The notes beneath the pieces were generated by a model that worked only from the letters and a program-made list of their open reading frames with translations, made no database searches and had not been told where the DNA came from. This document shows, piece after piece, positions 34,437 to 46,467 of a stretch of 64,000 bases of DNA (within the stretch, counting starts at the first letter, position 1; each line of letters starts with the position of its first letter). The translations under genes were made by a program, and so were the position numbers. The stretch is from Voacanga thouarsii (lineage: Eukaryota; Streptophyta; Magnoliopsida; Gentianales; Apocynaceae): positions 1,116,001-1,180,000 of the forward strand of contig JANUWF010002285.1 of NCBI GenBank assembly GCA_026120185.1. Direction: 5' to 3'.

Positions 34437-37374
34437 AAATATCATGAAATCTTGAATTTTGTTGATTTAACCATATTTATATGTTTATATGCCTATATGT
34501 GAATATGTAAATAGGTACATATGTTCTTTGTGTAAATATGTGCTATATCTTCTTCTTTGTGAGATTGTGTGCCTTAATTAACTAGCTTAGTTCATGTTGT
34601 ACTTGTAAATACCACTAACTTTTAGGTAGTTTGTGAATATATCTCATGTGTGTATTTTTTTTCTTTATTTTTCTATTATTTGTTTTTATTTTTATTTTTG
34701 ATTTGATTTTTGTTTATCTTTGAGTGTGAGATTCAAAACATCATCATGGACAATTATTCGTGGGCACAATGTCAAAGGAGCTATAATGATGATACGTTGG
34801 CAAGGTTGCAAGCTCGGATTAATGCATTTAGTGAGACGTCACTTGAAGCTTCAATCAAATCCTTTGTTTCCTTCACAAACACGTTGATTAGGTGGCATGA
34901 AGAAGCTTCCTAACGAATGAGCCATCGAAGAATACAACTAGTCAATTTGGTTGAGGATGACCTAAAGGTCCATACACTTGAATAAGAGAATATCCAAGGA
35001 CAGGAGAAAGGCTATGAGGGGTAATTGCACAATGTGACAAGAGCGCTCTTTGTGCTAACAATTTTAATCTCTCTTTGTCACATGATTTTTTAGGTGAATT
35101 CTTGGAGAACAGTGGTCTAAATGATGATGTGTTGAGCTTACCATACCTCAAAAAGTTGGATCTTTCAATACTTTATCATATAAAAATCTTGGAGGATATT
35201 AACAAATTCTACCCTTCATCCTATCTAAAGGGAGGTAACTTAGTTTTTATAGACCGTGCATTGAAAAGTAAGGATTTTTTTTATCCCATCTAAGAAAACT
35301 CAAATACTAGGTTTAAAGGGGAATTTTAATTGTGAAAAATCTTTTGAAGGGCCAGTTAGTGATTTCAAGGTTGATGCACTCATTAGATACCATGTGCACT
35401 CATATGTTGAAAAAGATATTAGTGTGCCTAAAGGAATGTTCGAGCATGAGGTTCATGTGTTTTGTTTTGCTGTGAAAAATTATTTCCATGAACATGACCT
35501 TTTTCAAAAACCTCTATTTTTTCTACTTTTATTATGCATATCTTCTATTTTAAGCTTTAATTTCTTTTATAAAGGTTTAATGCGGAAGCATGATGAATGG
35601 AAAGAGTTTGTATATTTGTTTTATATTTGGTTTTGTTAAGTGTATTTTCCCCTCCCAAAATAAGGAAAAGATTTTCCATCTTAAGTGTGGGGGAGCGAGT
35701 TGTGTCTTGATTTGCTTTCTTAGGATTTTTAAGTATTTTTCTTTAGTTTGTTTTCTTTTATTTAGGTGTGTTTTTATTTTGTTATTATTTTTCTTATGTT
35801 TTTATTTGTGTTTTGTTTTATAGGTAGGAATAAAGTCCTCTTGAACAGGCCATTCTCTCTATTTCCATTTTTAATATCTATTGGAACTTATTGCACTTGG
35901 GGAGTATTGCTTAACTTTCTACCCCTCTGTTATTTTTGGTCCCTTTGGCGATGCTTTAAGGTGTTAATTTTTTGCCAATAAGGACATTGTCTAGTTAAAG
36001 TGTGGGGGAGTGTTTTGGTGATATTCTTTGACCAAATCTTTATCAATTATCTTGTTTTCTTGGTATTGAGCTACTTTAGAAAATTATGGTTTAAAAGATT
36101 TTGATTGAAAAAAAACTTTGTTGCAAGTTCCTTGAAAGTTTTGAAAATTTGAAGATTTAAAAGTTTGGAACTTTTGGAGCTAATTCGCAATGGAAGTACT
36201 TTTTTCTCTTTCTTTTTTCTCTTTATTTATTTTGGTTTTCTTGGTTGTACTTTTATTGTTCTATTTATGGCCATTAAGAACAATGTCCAGTTTAAGTGTA
36301 AGGGGAGAATGAGGTTGAAGAAATATTTCCATATCACTTTTGTGAAAAGTTTTTAAATTTTTAGGGGTTTTCATTGATTATCAAGGTTGTGATTTTTTTT
36401 TTCTTACTTGGATATGAGTTTTGTCATTCATTAGGTGGATTTTTTGTGAAATTAGTTTTGTTGCATATGATATTCTGCAAGACTTGAGAATTTTGATTAA
36501 TCTTGTTTATGCATTGGTGTTTGAATGTTATTTGACGCATCTAGTGTGAATGGAGGATATGATGAATATGGAAAGAGTTTATTGGCTAACTCTTGTATTA
36601 TAAGTTTAAATTTTGCTAGCTTTGAGTTATGATGAACAATATGGGTTGATAAAAGATCTTTGAGAGGAAAGATTATGGAGATTTCTGAAAAATTTTATTT
36701 GAGTTGAAAAGACACAATGAGTGGAAACAACACTATTGTTAGGTGAATTGAAAAAAAAATGCTTGTATTGATTATCGTTGAAGACCTTTGGCTAAAAAAG
36801 GGGTTAATATGGGGAGAAGTAGCAAGTGAATTTGGTGCACTCTCTTAAGGCGAAGGCAAAAAGGCAAGAAAGAGCAAAGGAAGAAAGAAAGAGTTGTTGA
36901 AAAAATAATGAGAGATGGCTAAAAGATGGCCAATACAGTGTGTGAAGAGAAATATGTGCACTTGAGGCTATCAATTCCCTAAATCATTGAGAAAAAATGT
37001 TGAGAGAAAAAAGAATTTGAAGTGCATTCCTTACATCATGACTTAAGTTGTGCAATTTTTAAATTTATAATGCTTGAGTTGGTAGATGGCTTGACTTAGG
37101 TGATTCATATTATCTATATTTTTACTTGAAGAATGAAATAATTTTCTTAGACTAAGGTATACACTTGATTAATTTGATCTCAAGAGTTTTGTGATGTCTT
37201 ACCCATTGTTTTGAAGGTTTGAATTGCTTTCAAATGGTATGAATGACAAGAGTTGTATCTAAAGTTTGAAAGGAAGACATGATCTTTGCGATGGTGAAGA
37301 AATTTTTGAATAAGTGTGTTTTCTTGATAGTTTTTCTTGGACTAAAGTGTTATACTTGGGGACAAGCAAATATT
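34437..37374 (+). other. Element A interior, non-coding or unrecognised
   Basis: Reading frames of up to ~80 codons exist (for example 34710-34913, 35394-35639) but none resembles a known retrotransposon protein. The T-rich 35.5-36.4 kb part repeatedly carries AAGTGTGGGGGAG-like boxes (35682, 35998, 36292). The 36.8-37.1 kb part (GGTGCACTCTCTTAAG, CTTGAGGCTATCAATTCCCT) is shared with element B at 48.3-48.5 kb. Confidence 0.6.
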
Positions 37375-37390
37375 CAAGTGTGGGGATATG
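37375..37390 (+). other. Element A polypurine tract
   Basis: AAGTGTGGGGATATG immediately before the 3' LTR start TGATAAAGCC. Confidence 0.8.
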
Positions 37391-38837
37391 TGATAAAGCC
37401 TAAAATCTCCATTCTTTTCCTAATTATTTGTGGTTATTTTAAGATACATTTATTGCAATAACTAGGCATAATCCTTTCTATTTGAAATGTTGCTGTAAAA
37501 GGTGTTTTTGTCAAATATGTGTAGATTTAAGTTAAAATCGAGCAGAAAGTGAAAAGTTCTACAATGTACCTGGCACTAGGCCCAGCCAATGGACTAAGCG
37601 CCGGGCCTATTCTGGTCCAGTAGAAGAATCCGAGCCATGCTTCAGGGGAAATTCTAGAATAGACCTAGCGCCAGGTCTAGCAGGTATCCATTCTGTCTAC
37701 TGACGAAAAAATAGAGCAACTCCAGGAGAAGAACAGAGTGCACTTGGCGCCAGGTGGGTCGAAGGAACCCGGCACCAGGTATGCTCTGGAAGGCGAATAT
37801 TCCGTACATGAAATTAGAAATTTTCCAATGATTTTGGCATTTTCCAAATCCTACTTAGCTAAGGCTTCCTTAGCCACGAATTTAGCATCTTACAGAACTA
37901 TAAAAGTAGAAGAAAATACAAGGGTTGGGAGAGACATATACAGAGAGGTGGTTTCATAAGCAAAAATTCTCAATTACTCATTGAAGGAAAAATCACCAAA
38001 TCAAGGAGGGTTACTCAAGAGAGTTTTCAAGGAGGAAGAAATAGACTTGTTTATGAGTGCTTTCTTTTACCTTTGTTTTCTTTTCCTTAAACAATCCTGC
38101 ATTTAATATATCAATTGTAATTTGACGTTGTTTTTGTTATTCATGATTTATTGATTAATTTAGTCATGGGATCAATTCATTATTTATCATGGTATTTGGT
38201 TATTTGTATTTCCTACGGAGTTAGCTGATTGATTTTTGTTATTAACTTGCTTGAAAAAGCGGTTGGTAATGACTTCCATTAATTAGTTTCATATTTGTTA
38301 TCTCTTCACTTGCTTGAAAAAGAGCATAATTGTCTAGAGCATTGGTAATCAAAGGTTTGTTGATGATTGCTAGAATATGGATTCATTAACTAATTTCATG
38401 GTTTAAATCACCTAGAATATAAGGATTTATATGAGGATTGATTTTAATGCATCTTTTGGAAAAGTTAGTTGAGACAGAATATGTTCAGTAATTTAACTAG
38501 AAGATAGTGATTCTATGGATTGCAAATGAAGTGGGTCTATATTCTAGAATATGTTCACTAATTTAGTCGAGCATATTTTCGCATCCTTAAGTTGTATATA
38601 TATTTTTTATTTTTCCTATTTTTATCTGACTATTTTATTTGATTGGTTAAATAATAAATGAAAAGCGATTAGTGTATACTTGTTCCTTTGAGGATCGATA
38701 CTTGTTAATTTCCTATACTATGCTTGTGATGAGTATACTTGCTCGTATATATATTTTGGGATTAATGTTTAAATTAAAACTTGACAAGAGATGGATTTAA
38801 ATTTGATGATTTTTAAGCACCCAAAATTTAGGCATCA
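37391..38837 (+). repeat. Element A 3' LTR
   Basis: 1447 bases, collinear with the 5' LTR apart from a deletion near 38540 that joins two parts around ATAGAATATGTTCACTAATTTA. Palindromes at 37569, 37664, 37743 and 37768; TATA box TATAAAAG at 37899-37906. Confidence 0.92.
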
Positions 38838-40284
38838 ATCGTCATAAGCAAGACCTCTGCTTCAGATTTCTTGGCATACGTGCACTTCGAACGATCACCA
38901 GACGCTGTAATGTGCGAACGTCTACTATCGAATACACACGGCAAACCCAGTTCGTTACTCGGGAGTGCTAGCGCCTAAGGATTTGAGAGGTTTAATCTTT
39001 CTGGTTATGGAGGCATAAATATTTTTATAAGAAGTCTCTAACAAGAAGACGACTAGGGTTTTCTTTTAAAACCACACGAACGTCTTGTAGTGTAACTCTC
39101 ATAATATGTTATCATATCTTATTTCACGTTAAAATTAAATTAAAACTGATATGATAAGATTCTGTTATTATCTAGGTAATTTAACTAATTAATTTACTGA
39201 GTCATATTCTTATAATTTGGACATCCCCCATATATATATCGAATGTTGATATATTTCCAGATTCATTGTATCTGATCATTTTTTTTAGGTTCGATTAACC
39301 TAGACATATTTCCAAATACATCGAACCTAGTTACCAGAAAAATAGCCTAATATGTTCACTTAATGTGTGACCCTATAAGTTCATTAACACTGGCAGTGTG
39401 TCCAAATCACATTAAACTAGCTCACAAGTTATAAGTAGTTTCTAGCAAAATATTATAACTATCCAGGTTAAATGAATATCAAGGATCTCTTTGCACTAAA
39501 CCATAACTTTATATTTAGTCATTTTGTCACACGATATCTAGATTAAGCATAAGGCACGGAGCATGTTATCCTTATTTAGCTTAATCAACTATTGCTTGAT
39601 CTCATAGTAGACTATTCAAACAAATGATATTAATATCTCAAATTGATATATTTGAGTATGGCTATGCATTTTAACAGTCTAACTTATAGAGGGGCACATG
39701 GACAACTCTCCCAAAATTGAGAGGGATAAATTCCATCACTATCAATCATATTCCTCTCCTTGGTTTATTCTATATCTAACGGTGGTCTAATTTATTATCT
39801 AGTTAAAGACAACTTTAGACAACGTCAAGATATAAAATTTATCAAGTAGGAAACTATGATGAATTCAGGTCGAAGGACTTCTAATATCATTATGACTAGA
39901 AAGTACTTATGAAATGTCCCATGAAGTACTCTCACAATGGGTTATGTCCAATACAATATTTTCTAATATTTATTTATGCTTTGACTTGATACCATATATA
40001 TTCATGACCAGTAAAACAAACCCATCAAGTCACAAGCAAACTAATCTTAATTTGTTATTGTTCTACTAATAATAATTGATCAGGAATAATTTAAGAATAG
40101 TCATTGTATTTGTTATAGGGTTTTACTATCAAGTTACGTACTTAATGACCATAAAACTAAATGCACTATTCATGGAAAGAAATGCCTCATATTATTACAT
40201 AATACATAATGACAATAGTATAAGTATAAATTATTTTAGGGCATATCCCTAACAGAAATAACTATGAGATAATCACAAGGATAA

Positions 40285-41720
40285 TGATAAAGCCTAATTA
40301 TGTTTGTATTTTCCTAGTTACTTGAGGATGTTTTATTGTACTTTTGGTATAATAACTCGTCATTTCCCTTCCAATTTGATGTTTTGATTGTGGAAAGTGT
40401 TCTTGGTGAATTTGTACAGGAGTTGGATGATTTAAAGTGAAATTGAATATTTTTAGACTTAACCTAGTGCCTGCTCAAAATTGTTAAACCAGTCATGGCT
40501 CGGTTCTGGAATAATAGTGGAAACAGAGCTTAAATCGTGATAATTTCGGAGTTTGACTGGTGCCTGTCCAAGCAAAGTGACCCGGCATCAGCCCTAATCT
40601 ATTGTGGTAGTTCAGTGTCCTTGTTCAAGTGAAATTGGAAATTGCAAAAGGGATTAACTTACTTCCAACTTATACTCGACCTATGGCTTTTGAAGGACAA
40701 ATTTTAGCAACCAAGAGGCCTATTTAACCAAGAACAAGTGAAGAAGAACATATGAATCCAAGAAATTAAATATACATTCATTCATTGAACAAGAATTCAT
40801 CACTCAAAGAAGCATTGACTTAAGAAGGTTCTCAAAGAAGGAAAAAGAGGGCTTGTCTATGAGTTCTTTCTTTGACCTTTGCTTCTTTTTTTTTTTTTTT
40901 CTTTGAACAATGATGAGATTAATGTTTAAATTGTAATTGAATATTATTTTTAGATTTATGATGTTGTAATTTATTTAATCTTTGACCAATAGATTGTTGT
41001 TCTTAGTATTTGATTACTTGCTTTTATTTGATATATTGATGAAGTTAAATTTATGTCTAACAGACTTCGGAAACGAAGTTAGATTGAGTTCAATTTAATC
41101 AATTCTATATAATTGTCATCTTAACTAGATTGGGAAAAATGGCTGAGAATTGAATCTAAGTAATCAAATGTTAGTTAATTTCGCCTAGAGTATAGAGCCA
41201 TTAGCTAATTTCATGTTTATATTACCTAGAGGATAGGGATATTCATGAGGAATGAGTGTAATGCATTTCTTTGGTTATGTTGGTTTGATTGGAAAATATG
41301 CTAATTTAATTAGAAAATAGTGATTCCATGAATTGGGAAAGAAGTGGTTTCTATCTTTACTCCTTCATGATGTCAAGACAATGATTGATTGCGATAACTA
41401 TTGGATAGTTCATGTCATGTTCTTGAGAATATCTATTTAATTACATGTTTTTCTCTCCAAGACTTGTGTATATTTTTGTTTTTATCTTTATTTTTATTTT
41501 TAATTCTTTATCACTCTAATTGGTGGGTTAAATAATGAATGAGAAGTTATTAGTGTGTACTTGTTCATTGAGGATCAATACTCGTTAATTCCATATGCTA
41601 TGCTTAATGATGAGTGCACTTGCTCATATGTATAATTTGGGATTAATATTTTTAATTTAAACTTGATTGGAAATGGATAAAAAATTGCATGGTTTTCATA
41701 TACCCAAATTCAACGCATTA
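40285..41720 (+). repeat. Element B 5' LTR
   Basis: 1436 bases, starts TGATAAAGCC, ends GCATTA (expected CA mutated to TA). TATA-like CTATTTAA near 40728. Aligns along its length with 48849-50272. Confidence 0.93.
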
Positions 41721-41726
41721 AGTTTT

Positions 41727-41744
41727 TGGCACCGTTGTCGAGAA
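41727..41744 (+). other. Element B primer-binding site (tRNA-Asp type)
   Basis: TGGCACCGTTGTCGAGAA, a slightly decayed version of the tRNA-Asp primer complement, six bases after the LTR end. Confidence 0.85.
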
Positions 41745-42018
41745 ACTATATCATGAAAGCTTGGAGTTCATTAATTTAGCCATGTTTATATGTCTATATG
41801 TCAATATGTATATGTGTTGTTTATTTAAATAGGCACCATAAGTTGTTGTACAATGTACAAATTTGTATATGTTGACTATTATGTAATATGATATTTGTTT
41901 GTTTGTATAGGTGTAAAATCCAATTTCTTATAATCTTAGTTTTTTCTACAGGAAGACTTTAACGAGGATTCGATGAGCATATAGAAATTGGGCTAACCAA
42001 TGTAGTTCCACGGGAGAG

Positions 42019-43262
42019 ATGGAAGTTAACCAAAATAATAATGGTGGTAATAATGGAAACAATACAAGGACTATGTGTGATTTTGCTGAGCCTACGATTT
42101 TCAGTACAGACTCAGAGTATAACTAGACCAAACCAACAACTTCGAAATAAAACCCAACATAATCTAAATAATTCCAAGCATAGTCCAATTTTGATGGGTT
42201 ACCTATTAAAGACCCTAACTCCCACATTGGTAGTTTTCTAGAAATTTGTGAGATTTTCAAAATGAACAGTGTGTCAGATGATGCTATCAAATTGAGACTC
42301 TTTCCTTTCTCTATTAAGAATAAAGCTAAATCTTAGTTAAAGTCCTTACCCATAGGGTCAATCGCTACTTGGAATGAGTTAGCTGAAAAGTTCTTAGCCA
42401 AATATTTCCTCCCAGCTAGGACAGCTAAGCTTAGGACTGACATCGTTGCCTTCCAACAATTAGGGTCTAAAAGCCTATATGAATATTGGGAAATGTGGAA
42501 GGAAATGCTTAGAAAGTGTCCACATCATAGGTTTAAACTAGGCATACAAATCCAGATTTTTAGAAGTGGATTAAATTTTTCTTCAAAGCAATGGATTGAT
42601 ACATCCACAGAAGGAAAAGTAAACTCTAAGACCCCTGAAGAGTTGTATGAGTTGATTAAGTATACTGCTATGAACAATTACTCATGAGGCAATTCAAGGT
42701 CTAAGGCTCATATTCATGGAGTTTATAAAGTGAATGTTATGGGTGCTTTGGAAGCAAAAGTTAAGGCATTAGCTCAAAAGATGGAACAAATGGCGGCTCC
42801 TACACAGGAATTGTATGGTAAGTGTGATTTTTATGGAGAAGGGCATCCTAATAATGAGTGCCAAAATATAGGATCATCTCTAGTCCTTAGAGTAAGCTGC
42901 TTTTACGAAGAATAGGCAATAAGGTAATAATACATATAGTGCTACCTATAATCCTAGTTGGAGAAATTACCCTAACTTTTCTTGGACAAATCAAAACTAA
43001 CCAAGGCAAAGCCCCTCAAACTTCACTGGAAACCAAAGAACTCCACCTCCCTTGTCCTATAATTTACCACCACCAAAACTATTGTTAGAAGAGTTGGTTA
43101 ACCATATGGTAAGTTCTACTGAAACACGATTCTAAGGAGTGGATGCAATGACCAGGAATTTGGAGGCTTCAATGCACAACCTAGAGAATTAAATTACTCA
43201 ATTGGCTAAACTTCGTGGGGATCGTCAAGCTAGATCTCTACCTAGGAATATGGAGAACAATC
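42019..43262 (+). pseudogene. Athila-like gag
   Basis: Starts at the ATG at 42019 with an asparagine-rich N-terminus (N-N-N-G-G-N-N-G-N-N). The capsid domain (Retrotrans_gag type) is plain: D-P-N-S-H-I-G-S-F-L-E-I-C, L-R-L-F-P-F-S-I-K-N-K-A, W-N-E-L-A-E-K-F-L-A-K-Y-F and L-Y-E-Y-W-E-M-W-K-E-M-L-R-K-C-P-H-H (42180-42530), then T-P-E-E-L-Y-E-L-I. A coiled-coil-like A-L-E-A-K-V-K-A-L segment and a C-D-F-Y-G-E-G-H-P-N-N-E-C knuckle follow (42820-42860). At least four in-frame stops; not translatable. Confidence 0.93.
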
Positions 43263-44306
43263 CATGAGACCAAGATGGTGGAAAACGTTGAATTTTACTT
43301 GCTTTCAGTATTAGACAATTGATATTTTCTTTTTTCGTCTTCTTGCTTTGTATGTTCATGTATTTATTATTTTCAAAAGTGTGATGTTTTTTTGTATATC
43401 TATTTCTTTTGAAAAAAAAGAAAAAAAAGAAAATAAAATAAAATTCTCAAACAGACTTAATCAGGCGTCGACTCAGAAAGTTTGATTAGGCACCAGGCCA
43501 GCTCTGGCTTTTAAACTGGCAGAAAATAGACTAGACCTGGCGCCGGTCTAGGTGCTCGACTCGACACCGAGTCACATTGGATATAGCTGTTTAGCGGCTG
43601 ATTTTTGGTCATTTTTTTCAAACTTCTCAACTCCCCTCCATTTTTCTCTCAACCCATCGCCGATTTCTACTTCCAACCATTGCTGAATTGTTCTAAACAC
43701 TTCAAAAACACCCTCCAAACATCAAATATTTGATTCTTTCATGAAAATTTGGATTGAAATCAAGAAAATTTTAATTTTTCTTTAAAATTTCCCTTTTTCA
43801 ATCCATCTATTTGGTGTACTTTTTGTTCAACCACTTTGTATAGGATCATTACCTATAAATTGAAGAACATTGTGGTATGATTTCTATGAACTATCTATAG
43901 TTAAATGCTTGTGTATTAATTTCTTGGTGTTTTTCAGGTACTTTACCTTCATTTGGCTATTTTGGTATAACTTTCTTAATTTGGTTTTTCGGGTAAAAGA
44001 AATTCTTCATTTTTTGTTATTGTGCAATCCTATTGATCATACATTATACTTGTTTTGGGTTTACTTGGTGATCCTGATCTCTATGGTGCAATAGTTGATA
44101 TTGATACTTTGATCATTTATATTAATATTGTGTTTAGGTTGGACAATTATGATTTTTTTGCAGGTATGGTGGGTGAGTTGAGACGTGCTGTTGATTAGCG
44201 AGGTGGTTGAGAGTTGTGGTTATTATGGATTGAGAGTTGTGACTTTGAGAATTGTAATCTATCCTCCTTCTCTTTTCCCATCTTTTCGTTTTTCTGAGAT
44301 TTGGTC
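43263..44306 (+). other. Element B spacer between gag and second ORF
   Basis: No pol domain seen. Includes an A-rich run (43410-43440) followed by GC-rich modules at 43465-43575 (AGGCGTCGACTC, GGCACCAGGCC, CTGGCGCCGGTC) resembling the U3 palindromes, here in the element interior. Confidence 0.6.
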
Positions 44307-45559
44307 ATGTCTAGACCCAGGGGTATGGCTCCACGAGCTACGAGGGCCAAGGCGTCATCTTTTTCTACTTTATCTTTCAAGCCCTTTCCTACATAGCCTA
44401 CCCAATTCTTTGAGCCTACTTGCCAAATCTGGTACCAAACCCACTTGAATAACAAAATCATTATAGAAACAACCTTTAAACCATCCATAGTCAATACCTT
44501 TTAGCTCTCTACTATGTTTAGGCACTTGGGAGGGGAGCTTATAATTAGACTTCAGGATGCTTACTGTCTTTTAAGGGTTAAGGAATTCTATGCTGACATA
44601 CAGGAAAAGAAGAAGAACAACCTGGACAATATTTCTACAATGGTAAAAATAGTACTTATTGAGTTGGATAGGGCTAGGCTACCTACTATCTTGAGTATAC
44701 CTGATAATAGTCTATCAATAGTTGTCGACCATCCATAACCAGAGGGTTATTTCTGAGGCTTCTTGTAGTGTGACTGACACCCGCACTACCCCGGGAATGT
44801 ATAAGAGGGGTCATGTAGGACATGTGGGCTACTAGTCTAATAATGACTTTGACGCTCAACTGCGAGCCTTAGTTTATATCTTCTCTTTCAATGTAGTACT
44901 TAAAGCTAGTGGTTTCAATGAGTCGAGGGTGATTGATCTTTATATTCTTCATAAGATAATTTAGAGTGAGCCTATTCCCCTTACCCCACTTATCATCCAG
45001 TCTATGAGAGAGGTCATCTACTCTCCCATTTCCTCCAAGGCCTTTTGTTTTTCTCTTAGTGATTATGCGTATCTTATAGGCCTTTGGAGTGAGTTGTGAT
45101 GGGGAGCTTACTGAGACCACCACTGACCGGGACATAGTGACTTAGCATACATTGGTCCAATGTGGCTACTGGTATCACAAGGAAGAGAAGAGATGGATGA
45201 CACCTTTTGAGGTCCAATATCCTGGTATGGAGGAGGTACCCCTTACTGATGAGGAGGAGGAGAGGTAGACACCACAACCTCGAGCACATGCTAATAGTTC
45301 GAGGTCATAGCTGAGTGCTAGGTTTAAGGCTGAGATACGTACCTAAATAGAGTAGTAGATGACTCTTCTTCTCCAATTCTATGATTCTATAGCTGATTTG
45401 CATCAGAGGCAGGATGCTTACGAGTAGAGATTGACGACTTGGATACAGCAGCTTCCTATACCAGGAGAAGGTGCATCCACTAGTAGAGCTGCTGCTGCTA
45501 CTGCTGTTGATGATGATGAGGAGGAGGAGGAGGAGAAGGAGGAGAAGAATGCCTCATGA
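44307..45559 (+). pseudogene. Second ORF, plant-transposon-protein-like, acidic C-terminus
   Basis: Begins M-S-R-P-R-G-M-A-P-R at 44307. The middle has V-K-E-F-Y-A-D-I (~44580) and L-P-T-I-L-S-I-P-D-N (44680-44710), and later F-N-E-S-R-V-I-D-L-Y-I-L-H-K-I-I (44910-44965), a pattern I associate with the putative plant transposon protein domain seen in Athila/Tat-related elements. The C-terminus is an alanine run followed by D-D-D-E-E-E-E-E-E-K-E-E-K. Stops and a frameshift (length not a multiple of three) make it a pseudogene. It occupies the place where pol would be expected; function unknown. Confidence 0.6.
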
Positions 45560-46467
45560 TTTTCTACTTTTATTCCTTTATTTTCGTTTTGCTTTTGTTT
45601 ATTTTTTTTTCTTTTAATTTTAATGGCATTTCCCAGATAGTTGTCTTTTAGTTGTTTTATTTTATTTTCACTTTTTACTCTAGTTTTATGCTTTCTTTTG
45701 CATTTTTTTTTTTTTGTTTAGGATTGACTCAACAAATATCAAGGAAACAATGCTCTTTTTGGATGAATTCAACATGATTCTCAGCAATACAATGCTATAG
45801 AAAGTATTTCTTTGTTTTGTCTTTCTTTTCCTATTCGTTTTAGTCCCACAGCTAATTTTTCTTATGACAGTCTAGGCTATTAGGGATAATGTCCAACTTA
45901 GATGTAAGGGAGGGATGCAAGTTTATACTTTCTATGCTTTCATTGTTGAATTCTTTTTGATCAATTTTTAGGATATTAGGATAACTTTTTTCGATTTTAT
46001 CTAGAATTTGTAATACGAGTGGTTTTTAAGATTTTTTTTTTAAATTTTTCTATGATGAATTTATGATTTTCTTTTTAACTTTGGGTATATATTTGTCATT
46101 AATTATGATTGTAATTGTGTTAAAAATGTAAACTCGTGTATTAAATTGGATTTTGCTAAGTCTTGAAAATTTAAGTTAACCTTGATTATATTTGGTATTT
46201 GAGTTTTATTTTATTCTTTGAGTTTGAATATGGATAGTATGGTGAAATATGGGAAACGTTGTTGACTAATTCTTGTACATGGATTTATAATTTGTTTAAC
46301 TTTGAGTTGAGAATAAAGAGTGTGAGAAAATAGTGAAACAATAGAATAAATGAGTGAAAAAAAATTCATTATTTTGAGATGTTGAAAAATAATGAGGAAA
46401 AAATTGCTCTTGTTTGAAATTTTGAAGACTTTTTGTTGAAAAGGGGGTTTATATGGAGAGAAGTAGC
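45560..46467 (+). other. Element B 3' non-coding region
   Basis: T-rich, no credible reading frame. Contains TATTAGGGATAATGTCCAAC followed by TTAGATGTAAGGGAGG (45877-45913), the same box found twice in element A. Confidence 0.6.

Larger units (their letters stand above)
32924..38837 (+). mobile_element. Athila-like non-autonomous Ty3/gypsy element A
   Basis: Two LTRs (32924-34413; 37391-38837) beginning TGATA and ending CATCA, a tRNA-Asp-type primer site after the first and a purine-rich tract before the second. Flanks ATCAC (32919-32923) and ATCGT (38838-38842) resemble a mutated duplication; the uninterrupted copia-2 LTR confirms the insertion point. Only about 3 kb of interior remains, with no recognisable gag, RT or integrase. 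It would have needed proteins in trans to move. Confidence 0.9.
26976..40254 (-). mobile_element. Minus-strand Ty1/copia element (copia-2), internally deleted
   Basis: Left LTR 26976-28495; polypurine tract; RNase H, RT, integrase and gag remnants reading right to left; leader; primer site; right LTR 32813-40254, split by an Athila-like element. Termini are TGTTAGGGATAT... and ...TATCA on the sense strand. Flanks GAACT (26971-26975) and GAAAT (40255-40259) look like a once-mutated 5-bp duplication. Gag runs directly into the integrase near 31020, so the zinc knuckle, protease and integrase N-terminus are deleted. Stops and frame changes throughout. Confidence 0.9.
32813..40254 (-). repeat. 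copia-2 right (5') LTR, split by Athila element A
   Basis: Pieces 32813-32923 and 38838-40254 together match the 1520-base left LTR. The break falls inside CTCTGTATCGTCATAAGC of the left LTR: the left piece ends ...CTATATCAC and the right begins ATCGTCATAAGC. Confidence 0.93.

Noticed and set aside
34710..36356. Series of 63-81 codon frames inside Athila element A
   Set aside because: Phe/Leu-rich translations of T-rich non-coding DNA or short unrelated pieces; no gag, RT or integrase motif.
44195..45289. Minus-strand frames of 71-99 codons
   Set aside because: Antisense shadows of the element B second ORF on the plus strand.
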